Virus record (IMG/VR): IMGVR_UViG_3300008113_000690
Location: 1-22,607 of that record
DNA from: a virus
Direction: 5' to 3' (one strand)
Length of the DNA stretch: 22,607 nt
Below, piece after piece: positions 15,034-20,989 of this stretch. Every line of letters begins with the position of its first letter. The stretch's first letter is position 1. Under the pieces are notes generated by a model, which worked only from the letters and a program-made list of their open reading frames with translations, made no database searches and was not told where the DNA came from. Position numbers and translations under genes: made by a program.

Positions 15034-16137
15034 ATGGCCACTATTCCAAATGATAAAAACTGGAGATTCCCAGACTACACAGATTCACCAGATATACCAA
15101 GAGATATTTCTTATTTAGCTGCAGATATTTCAGAGTATATAGATTCTCACCCAGGTCCACAAGGTGAGCAGGGGGATACTGGACCAGCAGGACCAGCAAA
15201 CGTTTTATCAGTCGGAACAGTAACAACTGGACCAGCAGAGTCTTCAGCCTCAGTTACAATTACTGGTACATCACCAGAGCAAACAATCAATTTTACAATT
15301 CCTCGTGGCGATACTGGAGCAACTGGTGCAACTGGCGCACAAGGTATTCAGGGAATACAGGGCATACAAGGAGAACAAGGAATTCAAGGTATACAAGGAG
15401 AAAAGGGCGACAAGGGCGATACTGGTGCAACTGGCGCAACAGGACCTCAAGGTATACAAGGCGAAAAAGGTGATGATGGTGACCAGGGCATACAAGGAGA
15501 ACAAGGAACTGGCGTTAATATATTAGGTTCTTATGCTAATCTTACAGCACTACAGACAGCACATCCAACTGGAAGCTCTGGAGATGCATATTTAATAGAT
15601 AATGATTTATATGTTTGGTCTCAATCAACATCTTCATGGATAAACGTTGGAACAATAAGAGGCCCACAAGGTATTCAAGGAGAGCATGGCATACAGGGTC
15701 CAAAAGGCGATAAGGGAGATACTGGCGATACTGGAGCAACTGGTGCACAAGGACCGCAAGGCCCACAAGGCGAACCAGGATTAACAGGAGCAGACGGAGC
15801 AGACGGAGCAGACGGAGCAGACGGTCAAGACCTTACATCAGTATTTACAATATCACAAAAATCTACATCTTACACATTAGTGGCATCAGATCTTGGAAAA
15901 TTAATAGAAATGTCAAATGGCGGAGATCTAATTATACCAACAGATTCAGAAATATTTGATATCGGATCTACTATAGATATAATTCAAACTGGATCATCGC
16001 AAGTAACAATAGGCGGAGATACTGGTGTAACAGTAAACTCAACCCCAGGATTAAAATTAAGAGCACAGTGGTCATCTGCAACATTAATTAAAAGAGGAAA
16101 TAATCTTTGGGTTGCTGTAGGCGATTTGAGCGTCTAA
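15034..16137 (+). CDS. Collagen-like tail fibre
   Basis: A 367-residue protein. Gly-X-Y triplets occupy about 41-55, 92-160 and 210-266, rich in GIQ, GEQ, GDT and GAT; this is a trimeric collagen-like shaft. Non-collagen inserts at 56-91 and 161-209 (the latter with GDAYLIDNDLYVWS, a module often placed between phage collagen segments) are beta-rich. The final 95 residues match the C-terminus of the 824-residue fibre. Prolines are mostly at position X; GEP (247-249) puts one at Y, the position used by animal prolyl-4-hydroxylase. It follows seven hydroxylase-like genes and precedes a Phe/Pro-Hint gene. A host-binding fibre is likely; modification by the oxygenases is inferred. Confidence 0.8.
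   Translation: MATIPNDKNWRFPDYTDSPDIPRDISYLAADISEYIDSHPGPQGEQGDTGPAGPANVLSVGTVTTGPAESSASVTITGTSPEQTINFTIPRGDTGATGATGAQGIQGIQGIQGEQGIQGIQGEKGDKGDTGATGATGPQGIQGEKGDDGDQGIQGEQGTGVNILGSYANLTALQTAHPTGSSGDAYLIDNDLYVWSQSTSSWINVGTIRGPQGIQGEHGIQGPKGDKGDTGDTGATGAQGPQGPQGEPGLTGADGADGADGADGQDLTSVFTISQKSTSYTLVASDLGKLIEMSNGGDLIIPTDSEIFDIGSTIDIIQTGSSQVTIGGDTGVTVNSTPGLKLRAQWSSATLIKRGNNLWVAVGDLSV
15790..15825 (+). repeat. Four tandem 9-bp repeats in the collagen-like gene
   Basis: GCAGACGGA is repeated four times (last base varies), coding for Gly-Ala-Asp triplets at the end of the shaft. The units are identical, which suggests recent slippage that would change shaft length one triplet at a time. Confidence 0.8.
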
Positions 16138-16138
16138 A

Positions 16139-17080
16139 ATGCCAAAAAGAAATCGTGGTAGATCTGGTACAAGAAAAACAAATGTTCCAAATTATTTAGG
16201 ACAAACTTCTACCGACACGCAAACATCTTTAACAAATCTTGGATTTGTTTATATATATAATACAACCGATACTACAACAGAGTCTGATAATTTAAAAATA
16301 TATTCACAAAGTATTTCTTCTGGTCAATTATATACTTTGGGATCACAAGTTTCAGTTGAATATTATGTGTATGTTGCGCCGTTCTTCCCACCGTTCTTTC
16401 CATTTTTCCCACCCTATTTCCCACCGTTCTTTCCATTTTTCCCACCCTATTTCCCACCGTTCTTTCCATTTTTCCCACCCTATTTCTTCTTTCCATTTTT
16501 CCCACCCTATTTCCCACCGTTCTTTCCATTTTTCCCACCAAGATTTGCCCCAGTGGGTCCTTATTTCCCAGCATGCCTAGATGAAAACACTTTAGTGTTA
16601 ACTAACGAAGGAATGAAGCCAGCTAAAGATATTAAGGTCGGGGATACATTATTAACAGTTGATGCATTAGGATTGTCTAATCAACCAAATGCAACCCCAC
16701 TTGAAATTAATGTTAAAAATCTTAATATAACAAACTTAAGATCTACACAGGTTACAAATGTAATTGTTTCTGATAAAACAGATAGAGTCTATTTTAATGA
16801 AAATACAGAAATTCAATTTACTGAAACTCACCCAATATTCGTAAAACGAAATAATGAATATCGTGTAGTAGAAGCGGGATCAGTTCAAGAGGGAGATATC
16901 ATTATAATTATAAATATAAGTCTCTTAAAAGAACAAATAAATATATCAGAAGTAATAACTGAAACTGTAATAAATAAAGTTGAAAAGAAAACTTTAGATG
17001 TTGCAAAAAATGTATATACGTTTAGCTGTGATCCATATAATTGGTATTTTGCTGGAAATATATTAACTCACAATAAGTAG
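16139..17080 (+). CDS. PASTA-like adhesin with Phe/Pro repeat and C-terminal Hint domain
   Basis: A 313-residue protein starting one base after the previous stop, with no good ribosome-binding site, so probably coupled. In order: basic N-terminus (MPKRNRGRSGTRK); a PASTA-like domain (about 16-78: Val-Pro-Asn-x-x-Gly, helix with Asn-Leu-Gly-Phe, Gln-Ser-x-Ser-Ser-Gly, Gly-Ser-x-Val); Phe/Pro repeats (81-145); Hint domain 146-312 with Cys146 after Pro-Ala, Thr228-x-x-His231, and terminal His311-Asn312 followed only by Lys313. The Hint part is closely paralogous to that at 7894-8400, even at the DNA level. PASTA domains bind uncrosslinked peptidoglycan or stem peptides, so the protein may touch the host wall. 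Autocleavage at Ala145-Cys146 is expected from the family; splicing is not. Confidence 0.78.
   Translation: MPKRNRGRSGTRKTNVPNYLGQTSTDTQTSLTNLGFVYIYNTTDTTTESDNLKIYSQSISSGQLYTLGSQVSVEYYVYVAPFFPPFFPFFPPYFPPFFPFFPPYFPPFFPFFPPYFFFPFFPPYFPPFFPFFPPRFAPVGPYFPACLDENTLVLTNEGMKPAKDIKVGDTLLTVDALGLSNQPNATPLEINVKNLNITNLRSTQVTNVIVSDKTDRVYFNENTEIQFTETHPIFVKRNNEYRVVEAGSVQEGDIIIIINISLLKEQINISEVITETVINKVEKKTLDVAKNVYTFSCDPYNWYFAGNILTHNK
16379..16573 (+). repeat. 33-bp identical tandem repeats coding Phe/Pro units, second copy
   Basis: An 11-codon unit (Pro-Phe-Phe-Pro-Phe-Phe-Pro-Pro-Tyr-Phe-Pro) is repeated from 16391 about 4.7 times. Units 1 and 2 are identical over all 33 bases. Six bases (CCACCG) are missing at the junction of units 3 and 4, in frame. 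Identical third-codon positions indicate recent expansion. Confidence 0.9.
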
Positions 17081-17098
17081 ATTGGAGGTTGTCAATAA

Positions 17099-18949
17099 AT
17101 GTCATATAAACTTAAAATATTAAAAGACCATCCTATTGGATTTTGGCAACTTGATGATGTGGCTACAAATCCTACTTTTGACTTTACTGATATTTTAGAA
17201 AAATATGATACCTATCAAGATTTATTAGATGCATATGAAGACTATGCAAATATAAACTATTTTGCAGAAGATAGTTCTGGATGCTCTAATACTGGACTGT
17301 ATGTCGGAACTTTTGATACTAATAAAAAATATTTTCCTTTATCTCCAGGAGGAAGATATTCTATAGATATAACATCATCTAAAAGTATAGATTTCCCAAT
17401 AATTAATAGTTACTATAAAAATAATGCACCTGGCGGTTTTGCTACAAGAGATTATGGAGATAATGATTTTACACTAGAATGCTGGATCTACCCAGAAATA
17501 ACCACTAATTCTTTAACAACAATATTTGCCGATAGTAGTAAAAATGTTGGCATATTTTACCAAAATGGAAATATCATTTTTAAATTAGATCAAGAACTTT
17601 TAGAATATACATTACCAATTATAAATAAATCAATGCATATAGTTGCAGTATATTTAGTAACAGAAGCTCATTTATATATAGATGGCAAACTATCCATTAG
17701 TAAAACAATATCTTCTAATCCATTTACCAATACTGAAATTTTATTAACCTCTGGGCCCACATCAAATTTAAACGATAAATTTTTAATAGACGATATAGCA
17801 GTATATAGATATGGTCTATCTAATATAAAAATATTAGATCATTATTATAATGATAGCTATACAAATCCATCTCAAATAATACAAGTAGACAATGGAGAAA
17901 TTTTTGAATTTTACGATACAGATATAAGTAAAGTTTTTTCTTATTCATATCCTTTAAATAGGCCCTGGCAAGAAGTCGTGACAGAAGATTTATATTATGA
18001 CCAAACAAATCAATATATACAAATTAAAAAAAGTGGCGTACAAGAGTCTAAGTCTATTGTAATAGAAGATACAATATACTTACCAGCAGCAACTTCTATA
18101 AATTCTTCAAAAATAGATTGGTTTGGAGATAATGGAATTACTGTTGAAACTAGTATTAATGGAGAAGATTATGAATTGTGTATCAACGGACAGTCTATAC
18201 CACAATACACCTCATTAAATTTTAACAATAGTAGAGTTTTAAATATAAAAATAACAATAGGCTCAACGGACATTTCTAAATATTTACCAAAATTATATAA
18301 TTTAAATATTAGTTTTTATAATAATCAAATTATGTATTCAAAAAATGGAACAAGCTATTTGTCAAAAATTGAAAATAAAGACTATTATTTAGGAGAAAAT
18401 AAATACCCAATTTTATCTAGGGATCCAAGAAATGGAATATTGTGTCCAAGTAACTCTGGATTTAATATTAATTTATTTCAATTAAAACAATCAATAGAAT
18501 TTTTTTATACACCATATAGTTTAAATAAAGGTCTACTAATTAGCTCAATTATAGATGAAGACGGGGCAGCCAGCGAATATTCATGGAATACAGATGGATC
18601 AATTAATCAAACTAACATAGAGTCTATTTATGTCAATGGTATAGATGTTTCTCTAGAAGATGACATATCTAATATATTTACATTAAACGATATACATCAC
18701 GTTGTGATTAATTTTACAGACCCTATATATGGGCTAGCAACAATCAACTACAAGTCATCTGGTTCAACAAAAGCCCTATATCAATATATGTCATTTTACC
18801 AGAATTCATTAAGTTATAATACTATAATTAATCATTATCGTTTATATACCTCTAGAGACCTATATCAAACAAGTTATTCTTCCATGTTTATGTCAGAAAA
18901 CTCAGTTAATCTATATAATAATGACTGGATTGTGGTACAAAACTCATAA
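17099..18949 (+). CDS. Large LamG/concanavalin-A-like tail protein
   Basis: A 616-residue protein behind a strong GGAGG (17084-17088). Residues about 90-250 have the features of a LamG_3-type jelly-roll: DNDFTLECWIYPE near 120-132, a Gly-Ile-Phe-Tyr-Gln-Asn strand, HLYIDGKLSIS near 196-206 and FLIDDIAVYRYGLS near 228-241. A second, weaker LamG-like region occupies about 450-600 (SIEFFYTPYS, IYVNGIDVSLED, HHVVINFTD). The middle is unassigned and rich in Ile, Asn and Tyr. It begins with a short Pro-Ile-Gly-Phe-Trp-Gln-Leu motif, typical of proteins that carry LamG domains on phage tails. It is visibly more AT-rich than the fibre genes. A carbohydrate-binding tail component is likely; the ligand cannot be predicted. 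Confidence 0.7.
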   Translation: MSYKLKILKDHPIGFWQLDDVATNPTFDFTDILEKYDTYQDLLDAYEDYANINYFAEDSSGCSNTGLYVGTFDTNKKYFPLSPGGRYSIDITSSKSIDFPIINSYYKNNAPGGFATRDYGDNDFTLECWIYPEITTNSLTTIFADSSKNVGIFYQNGNIIFKLDQELLEYTLPIINKSMHIVAVYLVTEAHLYIDGKLSISKTISSNPFTNTEILLTSGPTSNLNDKFLIDDIAVYRYGLSNIKILDHYYNDSYTNPSQIIQVDNGEIFEFYDTDISKVFSYSYPLNRPWQEVVTEDLYYDQTNQYIQIKKSGVQESKSIVIEDTIYLPAATSINSSKIDWFGDNGITVETSINGEDYELCINGQSIPQYTSLNFNNSRVLNIKITIGSTDISKYLPKLYNLNISFYNNQIMYSKNGTSYLSKIENKDYYLGENKYPILSRDPRNGILCPSNSGFNINLFQLKQSIEFFYTPYSLNKGLLISSIIDEDGAASEYSWNTDGSINQTNIESIYVNGIDVSLEDDISNIFTLNDIHHVVINFTDPIYGLATINYKSSGSTKALYQYMSFYQNSLSYNTIINHYRLYTSRDLYQTSYSSMFMSENSVNLYNNDWIVVQNS

Positions 18950-18952
18950 TTA

Positions 18953-18969
18953 TGTCAACTGTCTTGACA
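18953..18969 (+). promoter_or_regulatory. Inverted repeat TGTCAA-N5-TTGACA
   Basis: A perfect 6-bp inverted repeat with a 5-base centre lies just downstream of the LamG-like gene, and its right arm is a consensus -35 hexamer. It may be an operator or a weak hairpin. With 17-base spacing the matching -10 would be GTAAGT, which is poor. Confidence 0.4.
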
Positions 18970-18974
18970 ATATA

Positions 18975-19003
18975 TGGACTTTAACCGTAAGTAATGGTAG
19001 AAT
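18975..19003 (+). promoter_or_regulatory. Promoter of the head-gene operon, near-leaderless
   Basis: TGGACT (18975-18980), 17 bases, TAGAAT (18998-19003), with TG at 18995-18996 forming an extended -10. Transcription should start around 19010, only a few bases before ATG 19013. No ribosome-binding site precedes that ATG. Confidence 0.55.
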
Positions 19004-19012
19004 TGAGACCTA

Positions 19013-19348
19013 ATGGATATTAAAAATGTTAATCAAAAAGTAATAGAGGAAACAACTCTAGGAATATATGTGTGGGAAATGCCAGACGGAAGATGGATTG
19101 GCGATGACGATGGCAATTTTCTATCAATAACATCTAAAAAAGGCAACCGCTCAAAAATGGACACATTAGCAAAAGCCGTAAGATCTTATGGAATTTATGA
19201 GGGACAGCCTAAATTTTTATCAGGCAGACGTAAAATTGATGATGAAGAATTTGAATATCAAAAACAAAGATTAGATTGGGGACTAACACCAGACCCACTA
19301 GATATTGGTGTATATAAAGATTCAATTAAAAATGGAGGAAGACCATAA
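19013..19348 (+). CDS. Conserved small protein upstream of portal
   Basis: A 111-residue acidic/basic mixed protein with Val-Trp-Glu-Met-Pro-Asp-Gly-Arg-Trp, Asp-Asp-Asp-Gly-Asn-Phe-Leu, Leu-Ser-Gly-Arg-Arg-Lys and Trp-Gly-Leu-x-Pro-Asp-Pro. I recognise this pattern as a conserved protein of unknown function encoded beside portal or terminase genes in some phages, but can name no role. No membrane segment or signal. The absence of a ribosome-binding site and the promoter just upstream suggest a leaderless or very short-leader message. GGAGG near its 3' end serves the portal gene, and its stop overlaps the portal start by one base. Confidence 0.65.
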   Translation: MDIKNVNQKVIEETTLGIYVWEMPDGRWIGDDDGNFLSITSKKGNRSKMDTLAKAVRSYGIYEGQPKFLSGRRKIDDEEFEYQKQRLDWGLTPDPLDIGVYKDSIKNGGRP

Positions 19349-20934
19349 TGGAGTTCATTAACGACGACACAGATCCTACACAAAATATAGATATATCAAA
19401 CTCTGCCGACTGGATGAGATTTAACAGCAAAGAAGTTGTAGTAGACAATGATCCATTTAGTATTGGAGAAGCAGAGTTAAAAAAAGTTAATGGTCTTGGA
19501 ACAAGTTTTCGTAGAAAGATGTCTAGAGAATTTTCTAAAAGATTTATCGGTCAAGATGGAACTGGAACACAGCAGAATTTATTGCAGCAGGCAGTTACGG
19601 GATATGCAATGTTCGATCTCGTTCAACCAGTATACAACCTAGAATATCTATCAAAGATTTATGAAATATCTCCTTATAATTACGCAGCAATTAATGCAAA
19701 AGTTGCAAATATTGTAGGGCTTGGGTATACGTTCGTAGAAACAAAAAAAGCAAATGATGCACTAGACAATATTTCAGATGAAAAACAATTAGATAGGGCA
19801 CGTAGAAAATTAAATAAGCTTCGTCAAGATTTAGATTATTGGCTAGAAGAAACAAACGAAGAAGAAACATTTACAGAAACATTAATTAAAGCCTATACAG
19901 ATTTAGAAGCTACTGGTAATGGCTTTATTGAAATTGGTAGAACCACTGCTGGCAATATAGGATACATAGGACATATCCCAGCAAAGACTATGCGTGTTCG
20001 TCGTTTGCGTGATGGATTTATTCAATTGCTATATGGTAAGGCTGTATATTTTAGAAACTTTGGAGATCAAGAAACCCCTAATCCAATAGCGGATGGAACA
20101 GATAGACCAAATGAAATTATTCATTTAAAGAAATATACTCCAATGAATAATTACTACGGGCTACCAGATATAGTTGCAGCACAAACATCAATGGCTGGAA
20201 ATGAATTTGCTGGTAAATATAATTTAGACTATTTTGAAAATAAAGCAGTTCCACGATATGTTATTACTGTAAAGGGAGCAAAGCTTTCCCCAGAATCCGA
20301 AAGAAAATTATTAGAATTTTTCCAGGTAGGATTAAAAGGTAAAAATCATAGATCGTTATATGTACCGCTTCCACCAGACAGCCCAGACTCAAAGGTTGAA
20401 TTTAAAATGGAGCCTATTGAGGCAAGCTCTCAAGAGTCTTCATTTAATGTTTACCGAAAGGCAAATAGAGACGAAATATTATTAGCTCACAGAGTTCCTA
20501 TTAATAAAATAGGAGTTCCAGAAGGAATTAGTCTAGCATCTGCAAGAGACGCAGATAAAATGTTCAAAGAGCAGGTATGTCGTCCAGCACAGGATATTTT
20601 AGAGAAGAAATTAAATAGAATTATTTCTGAAAAAACAGATGCCTTAATTCTTAAATTTAATGAATTAACCCTAACTGACGAAGATACTCAATCTAAAATT
20701 GATGAACGTTATTTAAGAATGCAGGTAATTACTCCAAATGAAGTTAGAATTAGAAAGGGTATGGTGCCTAGGGATGGCGGAGATAATGTTGTTGATTTAA
20801 AAGCTCAAGGGGCAGCCGAACAAACCGCTCAAGCAATGAATTCTAGAAATAGGACTCAGGAGAGATCTGCAAATTCACCAGATATTTCTGGGGAGGCCAG
20901 AAATCCAAAAGGTGAGGGTCGAACCACTGCTTAA
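19348..20934 (+). CDS. Portal protein (PBSX/HK97-like)
   Basis: A 528-residue protein of normal portal length. The region about 85-130 (NLEYLSKIYEISPYNYAAINAKVANIVG pattern), ATGNGFIEIGR near 190-200, HLKKYTPMNNYYGLPDI near 252-268 and YRKANRDEILLAHRVPINKIGVPEG near 370-394 are the conserved parts of PBSX-type portals. It forms the dodecameric ring at the capsid vertex through which DNA is packaged. It starts at an ATG one base into the previous stop, behind GGAGG. It is followed by protease and capsid genes, the classical order. The C-terminal 60 residues are polar and probably disordered. High confidence in function. Confidence 0.92.
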   Translation: MEFINDDTDPTQNIDISNSADWMRFNSKEVVVDNDPFSIGEAELKKVNGLGTSFRRKMSREFSKRFIGQDGTGTQQNLLQQAVTGYAMFDLVQPVYNLEYLSKIYEISPYNYAAINAKVANIVGLGYTFVETKKANDALDNISDEKQLDRARRKLNKLRQDLDYWLEETNEEETFTETLIKAYTDLEATGNGFIEIGRTTAGNIGYIGHIPAKTMRVRRLRDGFIQLLYGKAVYFRNFGDQETPNPIADGTDRPNEIIHLKKYTPMNNYYGLPDIVAAQTSMAGNEFAGKYNLDYFENKAVPRYVITVKGAKLSPESERKLLEFFQVGLKGKNHRSLYVPLPPDSPDSKVEFKMEPIEASSQESSFNVYRKANRDEILLAHRVPINKIGVPEGISLASARDADKMFKEQVCRPAQDILEKKLNRIISEKTDALILKFNELTLTDEDTQSKIDERYLRMQVITPNEVRIRKGMVPRDGGDNVVDLKAQGAAEQTAQAMNSRNRTQERSANSPDISGEARNPKGEGRTTA

Positions 20935-20939
20935 TTATT

Positions 20940-20963
20940 AGGCAACTAGTTATTTGCCTTTTT
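20940..20963 (+). terminator. Weak terminator after the portal gene
   Basis: AGGCAA (20940-20945) and TTGCCT (20954-20959) form a 6-bp stem with an 8-base loop, followed by a T-run. The stem is short, so termination would be partial. The right arm doubles as a -35 box. Confidence 0.5.
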
Positions 20964-20982
20964 ATATATACAAAGATAAAAT
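20954..20982 (+). promoter_or_regulatory. Promoter embedded in the terminator, before the protease gene
   Basis: TTGCCT (20954-20959), 17 bases, TAAAAT (20977-20982), which ends 7 bases before ATG 20990. The transcript would be leaderless. There is no clear ribosome-binding site. Confidence 0.45.
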
Positions 20983-20989
20983 TAAGCAT

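Noticed and set aside
15305-15526. Alternative + strand frame inside the collagen-like gene
   Set aside because: A by-product of Gly-X-Y codon repetition; low-complexity protein without start signals.
15790-15825. 9-bp repeats as an attachment or iteron site
   Set aside because: They are in-frame Gly-Ala-Asp collagen triplets with no associated integrase or replication gene.
16272-16574. Minus-strand open frame with repeated Val-Gly-Lys-Met-Glu-Arg
   Set aside because: It is only the reverse reading of the 33-bp Phe/Pro repeat and has no start signals.
18964-18992. TTGACA at 18964 as the -35 of the head promoter
   Set aside because: At 17 bases the -10 would be GTAAGT; TGGACT-N17-TAGAAT with an extended -10 is the better pair.
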